DNA of 64,000 nt from Paenibacillus daejeonensis DSM 15491 (GCF_000378385.1 NZ_KB899659.1:399418-463417), one strand, 5' to 3'. Shown: positions 55,464 through 64,000, numbered from the stretch's first letter. Translations and numbers: made by a program. Notes: generated from the sequence alone by a model not told the origin.

Positions 55464-57143
55464 TTAAACTTCCATTATAATAGGCAGGATCATAGGACGA
55501 CGGCGTGTTTGCTCATACAAGAAGCGGCCCAATGCGTCCTTCACATTGGTCTTGAGCGACGCCCATTCATTCACCTTGTCGTTCATTAGCTTATTCAAGG
55601 TAGAAGTAACGATGCGGTTAGCTTCATCGAGCAATCCTTCGGATTCCCGAACGTAGACGAATCCGCGGGAGATGATGTCCGGTCCGGACAAAATCTTGCC
55701 GTCCTGCTTGCTCAGTGTTACAACGACAACAAGAATACCATCTTGCGACAGCAGCTTGCGGTCCCGCAAGACTATGTTGCCGACGTCACCAACACCGAGT
55801 CCGTCGATCAAAATGTTACCGGCGGGTACTTTGTTTCCTTTGCGGGCTTTGCCGCCTTGGAACTCCACCGTGTCACCATTGTCAACGAGGAAGATGTTCT
55901 CACGCTCCATGCCGATTGCCTCTGCCAGCAAAGCATGCTGACGAAGCATACGATATTCGCCGTGAATCGGAATGAAATATTTCGGTTTGATCAGATTGAG
56001 CATCAGTTTAAGCTCTTCCTGGCTACCATGACCCGATACGTGAACACCGGATACGGAACCTGGTCCATAGATAACATTCGCGCCGAGGCGGAACAACTCG
56101 TCCACTGTACGGCCGACGTATTTTTCATTTCCTGGAATTGGAGTGGCCGCAATAATAACGGTGTCTCCCGGCAGGATGTCAATCTTGCGGTGCGTGGAAC
56201 GCGCCATTCTAGTCAGTGCAGACATCGGTTCGCCCTGGCTGCCTGTTGAGAGAACAACAACACGGTCTGCCGCAAGACGATTGACCTCGTCCGGCTCAAT
56301 CAGCATGCCTTCCGGAATGTTAAGGTAACCCAGCTCGGAAGCAATGCTTACAACATTGACCATGCTGCGTCCGATAACAGCCAGCTTGCGCTTGGTCGAC
56401 ATCGCTGCATTAATGACCTGTTGAATCCGGTGGACATTGGATGCAAATGTCGCTACGATCACCCGTTGGGTGGACTTGCGGAAGATATCTTCGAACTCAT
56501 TGCCGATATTGCTCTCCGACGGCGTAAAGCCTGGACGCTCCGCATTCGTACTATCCGACAAAAGTGCAAGTACGCCACGGCTGCCGATTGCAGCCATCCG
56601 CTGAAGATCAGCATACTGATCGTTAACAGGCGTGTGATCGAACTTGAAGTCACCGGTGTGAACAACGATACCTTCAGGTGTGTCAAGGCAGACCCCTACC
56701 GAATCAGGGATACTGTGGTTCGTACGGAAGAATGTCGCTTTGATCGAGCCGAGCTCAACTTCAGAGTCCGCGTTGATCAGAATACGCTTGGTCTCACCCA
56801 ACAGACCCGCTTCCTTCAACTTGCCCTCAATCAGACCGATTGTCAGCTTCGTGGCATAAACCGGAACATTCAGGTTCTTCAACACATAAGGCAATCCACC
56901 AATATGGTCTTCGTGACCATGCGTAATGAGAATGCCTCTCACCTTATCGCGATTTTCTTTGAGATAGGTAATATCCGGGATGACGATATCGATCCCCAGC
57001 ATGTCCTCCTCTGGAAACTTCAACCCCGAATCTACGATTACGATGTCGCCTCCATACTGAATGACATACATATTTTTGCCGATCTCACCTACTCCGCCCA
57101 ATGCAAAGATCAGCAGCTTATCTTGATTATTCTTTTTTGACAC
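55464..57143 (-). CDS. rnjB: Ribonuclease J
   Basis: RNase J is a metallo-beta-lactamase-fold enzyme with 5'-exonuclease and endonuclease activity in mRNA turnover. The 559 residues have the metal motif HGHEDH at 75-80, the beta-CASP domain and the later histidine HVSGHGSQ plus IHGEYR. The position between dapA and tepA matches rnjB, not rnjA, of Bacillus. It starts with GTG behind AGGAGGT. Confidence 0.94.
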   Translation of the reverse strand: MSKKNNQDKLLIFALGGVGEIGKNMYVIQYGGDIVIVDSGLKFPEEDMLGIDIVIPDITYLKENRDKVRGILITHGHEDHIGGLPYVLKNLNVPVYATKLTIGLIEGKLKEAGLLGETKRILINADSEVELGSIKATFFRTNHSIPDSVGVCLDTPEGIVVHTGDFKFDHTPVNDQYADLQRMAAIGSRGVLALLSDSTNAERPGFTPSESNIGNEFEDIFRKSTQRVIVATFASNVHRIQQVINAAMSTKRKLAVIGRSMVNVVSIASELGYLNIPEGMLIEPDEVNRLAADRVVVLSTGSQGEPMSALTRMARSTHRKIDILPGDTVIIAATPIPGNEKYVGRTVDELFRLGANVIYGPGSVSGVHVSGHGSQEELKLMLNLIKPKYFIPIHGEYRMLRQHALLAEAIGMERENIFLVDNGDTVEFQGGKARKGNKVPAGNILIDGLGVGDVGNIVLRDRKLLSQDGILVVVVTLSKQDGKILSGPDIISRGFVYVRESEGLLDEANRIVTSTLNKLMNDKVNEWASLKTNVKDALGRFLYEQTRRRPMILPIIMEV

Positions 57144-57235
57144 GTCTATCTTTACCTCCTATGTTCGTGTAACGCTTCTCCAAACGTTCGTGATTTATTT
57201 TTCAAAAAATTGCCGCACCCAGTCACTTGAAATCC

Positions 57236-57265
57236 ATTATACATGATGTTTTTATTAAAACACAA
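57236..57265 (-). promoter_or_regulatory. Candidate promoter of rnjB
   Basis: A perfect TATAAT (complement of 57236-57241) lies 18 bases after TTGTGT (complement of 57260-57265), about 90 bases upstream of the rnjB start. The -35 is weak. Confidence 0.5.
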
Positions 57266-57322
57266 GTCAATCCGCTTTCATGTCAGCAGAACATACATGT
57301 ACTGGCATTGAAAGCACAAGTA

Positions 57323-57347
57323 GAGCCGGTGCTGGTTGCACCGGCTC
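57323..57347 (-). terminator. Hairpin after dapA
   Basis: GAGCCGGTGC and GCACCGGCTC form a perfect 10-bp stem with a 5-base loop between dapA and rnjB. The following U-tract is weak (UACUUGUG). Confidence 0.6.
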
Positions 57348-57374
57348 CTTGGTTGCAAGTCATATAGGGCTGGA

Positions 57375-58247
57375 TTACAGCAGCTTGCGCAAAAATTCGG
57401 CTTCTTGATCGGTAACGTCAACCAGCGGCAATCTGACACCGCCAACATGCATCCCGCTAAGGCCAAGAATAAACTTGATCGCTACCGGATTTGGAACCGG
57501 ATGCGGTGCTTCAAAGATGCCTTTGAACATCGGATGATACTGACCATGAAGTCTCGCAGCTTCTTTTACATTACCTTGCAGATACGAATCAATCATCCGC
57601 TTCATTTGTGGACCGATCACATGGCTCGCCACACTAACGATTCCATGACCGCCAATGGCAAGCACAGGCAATGTCATGCTGTCATCCCCGCCATAAACAA
57701 GGAAGCCCTCGGGAGCAGCGCTAATAATATGCGTCAACTGATCCAGAGAAGCACATTCCTTGGTCGCCACGACATTCTCTATATGTGCCAGACGCAGTGT
57801 TGTGGCCGCACTGAGGTTAGCTCCCGTGCGTCCAGGTACGTTGTAAAGCATCACAGGCAGCTTGGTCGACTGCGCAATGGATTTGAAATGCTGGTACAAG
57901 CCTTCCTGGCTTGGGCGGTTATAGTAAGGAACAACCAACAGAATCCCATCTACGCCAGCCTCTTCAGCCGCCTGTGTCAGATGGATGGAGTGAGCAGTGT
58001 TGTTGCTCCCCGTGCCAGCAATGATCTTGCAACGCCCGTCTGCATGCTTAACTGCATAGCGAAAAAGCTCCAGCTTCTCGTCGTCAGTCAATGTCGGGGA
58101 TTCACCGGTAGTCCCGGAGACGACTAAGCTCTCGCTCTTCTGTTCTTCTATCAAGTAATCAATCAATCGTCCCGTCGTGTCCCAATCAATCTGACCATCC
58201 ACATCAAACGGGGTGACCATTGCAGTCACTAATCTCCCAAAATCCAT
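57375..58247 (-). CDS. dapA: 4-hydroxy-tetrahydrodipicolinate synthase
   Basis: DapA condenses pyruvate with aspartate semialdehyde, the first committed step to lysine, diaminopimelate and dipicolinate. The 290-residue product has the Schiff-base Lys163 in VATKECAS, Tyr135 in LYNVPGRTG, and the GTTGES loop at about 45-50. I choose the ATG at 58247, with AGGAGGA six bases upstream. It follows dapG in the spoVF-dap cluster. Confidence 0.96.
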   Translation of the reverse strand: MDFGRLVTAMVTPFDVDGQIDWDTTGRLIDYLIEEQKSESLVVSGTTGESPTLTDDEKLELFRYAVKHADGRCKIIAGTGSNNTAHSIHLTQAAEEAGVDGILLVVPYYNRPSQEGLYQHFKSIAQSTKLPVMLYNVPGRTGANLSAATTLRLAHIENVVATKECASLDQLTHIISAAPEGFLVYGGDDSMTLPVLAIGGHGIVSVASHVIGPQMKRMIDSYLQGNVKEAARLHGQYHPMFKGIFEAPHPVPNPVAIKFILGLSGMHVGGVRLPLVDVTDQEAEFLRKLL

Positions 58248-58341
58248 CCTGAATCCTCCTAAGGTCATAGCTCAAAGATAAGAATTTATCGATTTGCGTA
58301 GAATTTTCGTTATCTTATATTTATACCATTAAACAAGGGGT

Positions 58342-59547
58342 CTATGGAAGATGAAGTTCAAACTTTGCGTGAAGTGCGCGCAAAGCCGGTACCATATCTT
58401 CTTCGCGGACCAGTACCCAAATCGTTGAATTTGAATCTGCAGATTGAAGAATGGTGATCCCGCTAAGGGTGAGCGCTTCAACGATCGACGCCATAATCCC
58501 CGGCACACCATTCATGCCACCGCCGATGACCGAGACCTTTGCACAGCTGTGTACCGCCTGCGGATCATAACCAATGCCGCGAAGCAAAGCCAAGGCTTGG
58601 GCTGCATCACTATCGAATACAGTATACACTGCACCACTTGGCGTCACATTAATAAAATCCACGCTGATGCCGTGTTTGGCCATGGCCTGGAAAACCTGCA
58701 GCTGCATATCGCTCTCCTGGTCTCTGGCCTGCACAGACAGCTGTGTAATTCCGCCCACATGGGCAATACCGGTCACGTGACGGTCCTGTACCGCTGCTGA
58801 AGCTTGCAATGGTCCACTGACAAGCGTCCCCTCGTCCTCCGAGAACGTTGAACGCACACGCAATGGCAAGTTAGCCTGAGCTGCAATTTCCACCGCACGC
58901 GGGTGAATGACTTTGGCGCCTTGCCGGGCCATATTGCACATCTCCGCATACCCGACATGGGTTAACGGACGGGCATTCTCCACAAAGCGGGGATCAGCTG
59001 TCAGGATGCCGCTGACATCCGTATAGATATCTGCTCTGACAGCCTGGAGAGCCGCACCTAAGGCAGTTGCCGAGGTGTCGCTACCACCGCGTCCAAGCGT
59101 TGTCCACTCGCCTGTATCGGTTCTTCCCTGAAACCCTGCAACAATAACCACCTTGCCCTGTTGTAAATGCTTCAGAACGGCTGCCGTCTGCATATCGATA
59201 ATCTTTGCCTGGCCGTAATGATGATCGGTAACAATACCAGCCTGCCCCCCCGTCAGCACAGTCGATTCGATTCCTTGCCCCTGCAGCAGACTGCACAGTG
59301 TTACAGCCGAGATGATCTCACCACAGCAGAGCAGCATATCCCGCTCTCGCGCTGTTAATTGACCCGACTCTCCTGTCAAAGCAAGCAAGGAATCGGTCGC
59401 GTAGGGATCCCCGCTCCTGCCCATAGCAGAAACGACAACAACAAGGTCATGTTGCTGCCGTTCCCTGTCGATATGGCGGACTACATGACCCCGTGCCTCC
59501 GGGGTCGATACGGAAGTGCCGCCAAATTTTTGCACGAGAATTCCCAT
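58342..59547 (-). CDS. dapG: Aspartate kinase (diaminopimelate-sensitive type)
   Basis: Aspartokinase phosphorylates aspartate at the entry to the lysine/threonine/methionine pathway. The 401-residue product begins with MGILVQKFGGTS, has the ATP-binding GRGGSDTSATALGAAL segment, and carries two C-terminal ACT repeats for feedback control. The position beside dapA and spoVFAB matches dapG, the isozyme that feeds the cell wall and spore dipicolinate. I choose the ATG at 59547; an ATG two codons upstream at 59553 is equally possible. Confidence 0.92.
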   Translation of the reverse strand: MGILVQKFGGTSVSTPEARGHVVRHIDRERQQHDLVVVVSAMGRSGDPYATDSLLALTGESGQLTARERDMLLCCGEIISAVTLCSLLQGQGIESTVLTGGQAGIVTDHHYGQAKIIDMQTAAVLKHLQQGKVVIVAGFQGRTDTGEWTTLGRGGSDTSATALGAALQAVRADIYTDVSGILTADPRFVENARPLTHVGYAEMCNMARQGAKVIHPRAVEIAAQANLPLRVRSTFSEDEGTLVSGPLQASAAVQDRHVTGIAHVGGITQLSVQARDQESDMQLQVFQAMAKHGISVDFINVTPSGAVYTVFDSDAAQALALLRGIGYDPQAVHSCAKVSVIGGGMNGVPGIMASIVEALTLSGITILQSADSNSTIWVLVREEDMVPALRALHAKFELHLP

Positions 59548-59563
59548 CCGCATCGCCCCCCGG

Positions 59564-60163
59564 TCAGCTTCCATAATTGAAGCGTTCAATCACCATGGGT
59601 TGCAGCTGCCGTCCAGCGAGCGCCGCCTCACACGCCTCCATCACCAGCTCCATTCTGGCCACAAGAGAATTGGGCTTCTGCTCGGGATTATCCTGCCCGA
59701 ACGGAACAAAGAAAATATTCTTGGCCACCAGAAGCTTAGCAATGTTAGCTGCATTAAGACCCAATCCATCATTCGTCGAGATGGCCAATACGACCGGACG
59801 GCCGTTACGCATCTGAGACTTGGCTGCCATCAATACAGCACTGTCCGTCATCGCATTGGCGAGCTTGCTGGTGGTATTGCCAGTACAAGGCGCAATAACG
59901 AGTACATCGAGCAGCTTCGAGGGTCCCAGCGGTTCAGCCTGAACAATCGTCGAGATAATCTCGTTGCCTGTAATGCCCTTCAACTGCCGCTGCCATTCCT
60001 CCGACGTGCCGAATCTGGTGTCCGTTGTCATAATGGTTGAAGTCACAATCGGCACCACTTGTGCACCTGCATCTATAAAACGTTGAATTTGCGGCATAAC
60101 CTCCGCAAACGTACAATGTGACCCGGATAGTGCATAGCCGACCGTTTTGCCTTGCCAGTTCAT
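59564..60163 (-). CDS. spoVFB: Dipicolinate synthase subunit B
   Basis: This flavoprotein-like subunit helps convert dihydrodipicolinate to dipicolinic acid, the main small molecule of the spore core. The 199 residues resemble phosphopantothenoylcysteine decarboxylase-type flavoproteins (GYALSGSHCTFAEV at the start, VIAPCTGNTTSKLANAM). The ATG at 60163 overlaps the spoVFA stop by 4 bases (ATGA), so the subunits are translationally coupled. Confidence 0.94.
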   Translation of the reverse strand: MNWQGKTVGYALSGSHCTFAEVMPQIQRFIDAGAQVVPIVTSTIMTTDTRFGTSEEWQRQLKGITGNEIISTIVQAEPLGPSKLLDVLVIAPCTGNTTSKLANAMTDSAVLMAAKSQMRNGRPVVLAISTNDGLGLNAANIAKLLVAKNIFFVPFGQDNPEQKPNSLVARMELVMEACEAALAGRQLQPMVIERFNYGS

Positions 60164-61059
60164 CGTCCATCCCCCCGCAATTGTAAATCGTCCTGAATTA
60201 ACCGACTCAAGCAATCCGCCATGATGCGTCCTGCTGTTCTGGGAGCGACGATTCCGGGGAGACCGGGCGCGAGTATCGCCTTGATTCCACGCCTCTCGGC
60301 GAAGCGGAAATCAGTACCGCCCGGCTTCGAAGCCAGGTCGATAATAACGGCGCGCGAAGGCAATTTCGCGATCATTTGCGCTGTGACTATCATAGTCGGA
60401 ATTGTATTAAAAATCAAGTCGGGATTGCTCATGTGAAGCTCCAGATCAGCCGTATAAAAAGGCCGGAAACCCATCTCGTGCGCCCGCGCAAAATCAGCCT
60501 CGGCCAAGACGCCGGCCTTGACTCTGGCCCCCAGGCCCTGTAGTGTTCTTGCCAATGTAAGTCCTGTGCGACCCAAACCAAGCACCAGACATTCCGCACC
60601 GTGAATCGTAATATCCGTATTCTGAATCGCCAGCATCACTGCCCCTTCAGCCGTCGGAATTGAATTATAGATCGCTACATCATCCCGATCAAGCAGTTCT
60701 ACCAACCTGATATTGTGGCTGTCACACAGCTGTCTTAAATACGGTTTTGCCATGCCGGTGTATACTGTACTGTGCTTGGGCAGTCTGGCGATGTGCGTGT
60801 CCTGAAGCTTGAGCTTCTCGCTGCTGAATACCGCTGTGATGAAGCCATCATCGTCCGTCCCTACAGCTGGAAGCACCACCACATCAGCATTCTCGAACAG
60901 TGATTCATCATATGAGGCATGTACGGCACCATCCAGCTGTGTATGCAGTCCGTCAAAGCCTACCAGAGTCACTGCCGCATCCAGCTCGCTCAGCTTGTGG
61001 ATGATTTCCAGTGCTCTCGCATCTCCTCCCAGCAGCAGGATCTGCGTACCTGTCAGCAT
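60160..61059 (-). CDS. spoVFA: Dipicolinate synthase subunit A
   Basis: This is the NAD(P)-binding subunit of dipicolinate synthase, 299 residues. The N-terminus has LLLGGDARALEI, and a Rossmann fold in the second half carries VLGLGRTGLTLARTL. I choose the ATG at 61059, with AAAGGAG upstream. A sigma-K-type promoter ends about 36 bases before the start, consistent with the known mother-cell expression of the operon in Bacillus. The operon continues with spoVFB, dapG and dapA. Confidence 0.95.
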   Translation of the reverse strand: MLTGTQILLLGGDARALEIIHKLSELDAAVTLVGFDGLHTQLDGAVHASYDESLFENADVVVLPAVGTDDDGFITAVFSSEKLKLQDTHIARLPKHSTVYTGMAKPYLRQLCDSHNIRLVELLDRDDVAIYNSIPTAEGAVMLAIQNTDITIHGAECLVLGLGRTGLTLARTLQGLGARVKAGVLAEADFARAHEMGFRPFYTADLELHMSNPDLIFNTIPTMIVTAQMIAKLPSRAVIIDLASKPGGTDFRFAERRGIKAILAPGLPGIVAPRTAGRIMADCLSRLIQDDLQLRGDGR

Positions 61060-61094
61060 GCCAGCTCCACTCCTTTCCTGCACCAGTCATACGC

Positions 61095-61123
61095 TATCTT
61101 ATGCTTAAGCCCAGGAGGGGGTG
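61095..61123 (-). promoter_or_regulatory. Sigma-K-type promoter of the dipicolinate operon
   Basis: On the minus strand CATAAGATA (complement of 61095-61103) matches the sigma-K -10 pattern CATANNNTA. CACC, containing the AC core, lies 16 bases upstream (complement of 61120-61123). Confidence 0.75.
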
Positions 61124-61165
61124 AAGAAATTAATCTTCCAAAGTGAAGCAGCCCTCCGTATGCAC

Positions 61166-61193
61166 GAAAAAGCCTTGCGCATATGCGCAAGGC
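61166..61193 (-). terminator. Terminator after dut
   Basis: GCCTTGCGC and GCGCAAGGC pair around AUAU, followed by UUUUUCG on the minus strand. It separates dut from the dipicolinate operon. Confidence 0.85.
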
Positions 61194-61207
61194 CAGAGAA
61201 GATTATA

Positions 61208-61651
61208 TTAGGTACCGGTATGACCGAAGCCGCCTGCGCCACGCACAGTGTCCGGCAGTTCATCGGTTTCCTCCAGAAGGATATCCGGAACCACCTGGAA
61301 GACCATCTGGGCAATTCGCTCGCCTCGGGTAATCGTAAACGGTTCTTGACCAATGTTAATGAGCAATACCTTAACCTCACCCCGATAATCCGCATCGATG
61401 GTGCCTGGTGAGTTCAGGCAGGTAATCCCATGCTTGTAAGCCAGCCCGCTTCGTGGACGGATCTGTGCTTCCAGCGTGATTGGCATCGCCATTGCAAAGC
61501 CTGTGGGCACTAGCCGACGTTCGCCAGGTGCCAGAATGAGCGGCTCCTCAACTGCAGCATGCAAGTCAAAGCCGCTTGCAGCCGCAGACATTTTGACTGG
61601 CAGTTGAATATCCTCATTGCCTGGAAGCCGCTTAAGTTGAACTGGATACAA
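61208..61651 (-). CDS. dut: dUTP diphosphatase
   Basis: This trimeric dUTPase keeps uracil out of DNA and supplies dUMP. The 147 residues contain the five family motifs, including ASGFDLHAA, RPRSGLAYKHGI, GTIDADYRGEV, GERIAQMVF and the C-terminal RGAGGFGHTGT arm. It starts with TTG, behind GGGAGGAATTATT, and overlaps the M16 peptidase stop by 20 bases. In Bacillus subtilis the same spot holds ymxH. Confidence 0.95.
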   Translation of the reverse strand: MYPVQLKRLPGNEDIQLPVKMSAAASGFDLHAAVEEPLILAPGERRLVPTGFAMAMPITLEAQIRPRSGLAYKHGITCLNSPGTIDADYRGEVKVLLINIGQEPFTITRGERIAQMVFQVVPDILLEETDELPDTVRGAGGFGHTGT

Positions 61652-62897
61652 AATAATTCCTCCCTACATGTTGAGCCGCTTTGTCATTAGTGCCTACCAT
61701 AGCAACGGCAAACGGCTCTGCGAGCATATGTCTGGTCACTTCCTGTATAGTTTCCATTGACACTTCATCAATTTTCTCTAGCATTTCATCAAGTGTATAG
61801 TGCCTGCCCAGCATAAGCTCATTTTTGCCGTTCCGGTTCATACGGCTGCTGGTGCTCTCCAAGGATAAAATCAGACTTCCCTTCAACTGCTCCTTGCCGC
61901 GATGCAGTTCAGCTTCAGTCAAGCCTTGCGCCGACACCTCACCGAGCAGCTCCAAAGTCAGGTCCAGCACATCTTTGGTCTGTTTCGGCGCCGTTCCGGC
62001 ATAAATCGTATACAGCCCGCTATCGGCATACGACGTATGATACGAATAAACGGAGTAGGCCAGTCCGCGCTTCTCCCGAATTTCCTGAAACAGGCGCGAA
62101 CTCATTCCGCCGCCTATAGCATTGTTAAGTAGAATCATGGCATACAGCCGCGGATCATTAATCGAGCAACCTTGGAAGGACAAACAAATATGGTTTTGCT
62201 CCGTTTTTTTCTTATGGAATAAATATTCCCCTTTAAATACCGGTGGCTGCAGCACTGCACTGGTCCCGCGAGCATTAAATCGGCCAAAATATTTCTCCAG
62301 CAAGCTTAAAACAGCCTCGGGTTCGACGTTTCCGGCCACACTGATCACCGTGTTATCGATACGGTAATGACTGTTCATGAACGTACGAAGGGTATCGGCG
62401 TTCATAGCCATCAGTCTGCTCTCATCACCCAGAATCGAATACGCCAGGGGATGGTTTCCGTAGCTTGCACGCGAAGCCTCATCATGCACTTTATCGTCAG
62501 GCGTGTCTTCGTACATCGAAATTTCTTCTAAAATAACATTTTTCTCTTTGGCGAGTTCACCCTCGTCGAATTCCGATTCGAAAAACATGTCTGCCAGAGC
62601 ATCGACTGCGATCGGCAGATGCTGATCCAATACTTTTGCATAATAGCAGGTATATTCCTTGGATGTAAAAGCATTCACGTTACCGCCGATGCCGTCAAAG
62701 ACGTCTGCAATATCCTTAGCCGTGCGCTGTTTCGTGCCTTTGAAGAGCATATGCTCAATAAAATGCGAGATGCCGCTATTCTCGGGTGTTTCGTTGCGGG
62801 AGCCCGTCTTGACCCAGATACCGAAGGAGACAGACCGGCAGGTCGGAATGCTCTCGACGATAACCCGAAGCCCGTTGCTCAAGGTGTATTTCTTCAA
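61632..62897 (-). CDS. mlpA: M16 family zinc metallopeptidase (YmxG/MlpA-like)
   Basis: This 421-residue peptidase resembles mitochondrial processing peptidase beta. It has HFIEH at residues 45-49 and the downstream EEISMYEDTPDD with the third metal-ligand glutamate. The position after ylxY matches mlpA (ymxG) of Bacillus. It starts with TTG behind AGGAGGGT. The substrate is unknown; in Bacillus it affects extracellular protease production. Confidence 0.93.
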   Translation of the reverse strand: MKKYTLSNGLRVIVESIPTCRSVSFGIWVKTGSRNETPENSGISHFIEHMLFKGTKQRTAKDIADVFDGIGGNVNAFTSKEYTCYYAKVLDQHLPIAVDALADMFFESEFDEGELAKEKNVILEEISMYEDTPDDKVHDEASRASYGNHPLAYSILGDESRLMAMNADTLRTFMNSHYRIDNTVISVAGNVEPEAVLSLLEKYFGRFNARGTSAVLQPPVFKGEYLFHKKKTEQNHICLSFQGCSINDPRLYAMILLNNAIGGGMSSRLFQEIREKRGLAYSVYSYHTSYADSGLYTIYAGTAPKQTKDVLDLTLELLGEVSAQGLTEAELHRGKEQLKGSLILSLESTSSRMNRNGKNELMLGRHYTLDEMLEKIDEVSMETIQEVTRHMLAEPFAVAMVGTNDKAAQHVGRNYFVSSST

Positions 62898-62940
62898 AAT
62901 AGGTTACCCTCCTAAAATCAATGATTTTACTATATCAGAA

Positions 62941-63918
62941 TTATGACGGTCGCTCAACCGGCGCGATCCGCTTGGTCGACAACAGCTCGCTCACGGTACC
63001 GAGCGCCAGCGACTTGTTCTTGATTGCAGCAATCATTCCCGGCAGCGCCTCACTGGAGGAGGCGGTCGGATGCATCAGAATTAATGCACCAGGTTCGAGC
63101 CGCAGCGAAATTTTGCGAATGATCCACTCCGGGGCAGGCTTCTTCCAGTCTACCGTATCCAGCGTCCATAACACCGTACCCAACCCTTGCTCTGCTGCCA
63201 GCTCCACGGTCTGCTGATTATAATCTCCTGACGGCGGGGCAAACCAGCGGTTCTGAACGCCAAGCTGATCCTTCAGCAGCTGCTCGGTACGGGTAATCTG
63301 ACGCAGCGCAGAAGACCGATCAAGTTGACTCATATTGGGATGTGAATACGCATGGTTGGACATTTCATGTCCCTGCGACTGAATTTGTTTGGCAATGTCC
63401 GCATGCTTGCTCAGCCAGGAACCATCCAGGAAGAACGTCGCTTTAACCCCTTCATCAGCCAGAACTTTAAGCATCGGTTCAATATATTCATTGCCCCAAG
63501 CTACATTGATCATCAATGCTACCATTGGCTTCAGCGGATTTCCCTTATAGATGGGATGCGGCCCCAAGTCCGCCAGCTTGGTCTTCGGTTCGATTTCTCG
63601 AAACACGTACTGAATCTCGCCACCTGTCCAGGCCTGTCGATTCAGTTCATACGTCTTGTCGGTATCAACTTCAAACCCATTGTAGCCGGGAATTAACTTC
63701 CACACCCGATCCACCCGTGGCTCCACCGGTGCGATCCGCTTGCTTGCCGCTGTCTCTCGGATACGCTGCATTAGCTCATCCTCAGCACCTGCTGTCGTCT
63801 GCTGGATGCGGTTTTCTTTAACTGCTGCGATGTAGTGGGCCACGCTATTGTCACTATTAAGCCAGATGAACAAAACGAGAGCCGTCACCAGTATGGTCAT
63901 CCATTTTGTACGACGCAT
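62941..63918 (-). CDS. ylxY: Polysaccharide deacetylase family protein (YlxY-like)
   Basis: This 325-residue exported protein has an N-terminal membrane/signal helix (about 6-24) and a C-terminal NodB domain. The second NodB motif with metal histidines is present as SNHAYSHPNM. The first motif, usually TFDDG, reads MINVAWG, so the catalytic aspartates are absent and enzymatic activity is doubtful. The ATG at 63918 follows AGAAGGGTGGGG. The downstream neighbour mlpA matches the Bacillus order. A sigma-E-like promoter precedes it. Confidence 0.9.
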   Translation of the reverse strand: MRRTKWMTILVTALVLFIWLNSDNSVAHYIAAVKENRIQQTTAGAEDELMQRIRETAASKRIAPVEPRVDRVWKLIPGYNGFEVDTDKTYELNRQAWTGGEIQYVFREIEPKTKLADLGPHPIYKGNPLKPMVALMINVAWGNEYIEPMLKVLADEGVKATFFLDGSWLSKHADIAKQIQSQGHEMSNHAYSHPNMSQLDRSSALRQITRTEQLLKDQLGVQNRWFAPPSGDYNQQTVELAAEQGLGTVLWTLDTVDWKKPAPEWIIRKISLRLEPGALILMHPTASSSEALPGMIAAIKNKSLALGTVSELLSTKRIAPVERPS

Positions 63919-63946
63919 GCCATCCCCACCCTTCTTGTACACTTCA

Positions 63947-63975
63947 ATCATATGATTGCAGGTAAGGGATTATGA
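63947..63975 (-). promoter_or_regulatory. Sigma-E-like promoter of ylxY
   Basis: TCATAAT (complement of 63969-63975) and CATATGAT (complement of 63947-63954) are 14 bases apart, matching the sigma-E pattern at 6 of 7 and 6 of 8 positions. Confidence 0.4.
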
Positions 63976-64000
63976 AGCGTTTGTCCTACGGCATTTCTCG

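Noticed and set aside
57336-58127. A 263-codon plus-strand open frame antisense to dapA
   Set aside because: It runs across the dapA terminator and gene with no ribosome site; dapA is certain.
1-64000. CRISPR arrays, insertion sequences, prophage, tRNA or rRNA genes
   Set aside because: No regular direct repeats, transposase or phage genes, or RNA-gene signatures were seen on reading both strands.

Overview
The window reads as a chromosomal segment of an endospore-forming Gram-positive bacterium of the Paenibacillaceae type. The evidence is the sporulation genes (spoVS, spoIIIE, sleB, the two dipicolinate synthase subunits), Firmicute markers (rny, rnjB, ymfF-ymfM, ricA, mtlR) and strong GGAGG ribosome binding sites, with many TTG and GTG starts. 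All but one of the 58 genes called lie on the minus strand; bioY is the exception. I see no insertion sequence, prophage, CRISPR array, tRNA or rRNA. This is ordinary core genome with a few unusual arrangements.

Layout from left to right (transcription runs right to left). 1-381: no supported gene. 382-10456: a cobalamin operon in the order btuF-btuC-btuD-cobT-cobU-cbiB-cobS-cobD-cobQ-cobC. It starts from a promoter inside the uppP stop codon and is led by a cobalamin riboswitch and an intrinsic terminator. It couples corrinoid import to aminopropanol attachment and nucleotide-loop assembly. 10489-18348: uppP, an EcsC-family protein, a histidine kinase/response regulator/RND exporter set, and signal peptidase I. 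18439-21628: biotin-type ECF transport, with an EcfA ATPase and an EcfA-EcfT fusion divergent from bioY around one BirA-like box. 21739-28943: a mannitol PTS operon (mtlA-mtlR-mtlF-mtlD) that also carries Enzyme I and HPr.

29150-36031: ricA, miaB, a free-standing PduL phosphotransacylase, a 2-oxoacid:ferredoxin oxidoreductase (alpha/beta), a membrane-type dipeptidase and spoVS. 36197-50479: the conserved Bacillales block ymdB-rny-recX-recA-cinA-pgsA-rimO-yajQ-rodZ-ymfK-ymfJ-ymfI-ymfH-ymfF, covering RNA decay, recombination, lipid synthesis, ribosome modification and cell shape. 50628-63918: sleB, spoIIIE, ylzJ, tepA, rnjB, dapA, dapG, spoVFB, spoVFA, dut, an M16 peptidase and ylxY. This block links lysine/dipicolinate synthesis to sporulation.

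The regulatory layer is readable. Candidate promoters for four sporulation sigma factors sit before spoVS (sigma-H), sleB (sigma-G), the dipicolinate operon (sigma-K) and ylxY (sigma-E). There is a LexA-like box before recA, a cre-like site before mtlA, and hairpin terminators after most transcription units. I found no clearly novel multi-gene system. The observations most worth a second look are the ECF fusion with a shared BirA operator, the KorAB-PduL pairing, the absence of asd from the dap/spoVF cluster, the P-loop-like motif in the ACT-domain protein beside rodZ, and a YlxY that lacks the NodB aspartate motif.
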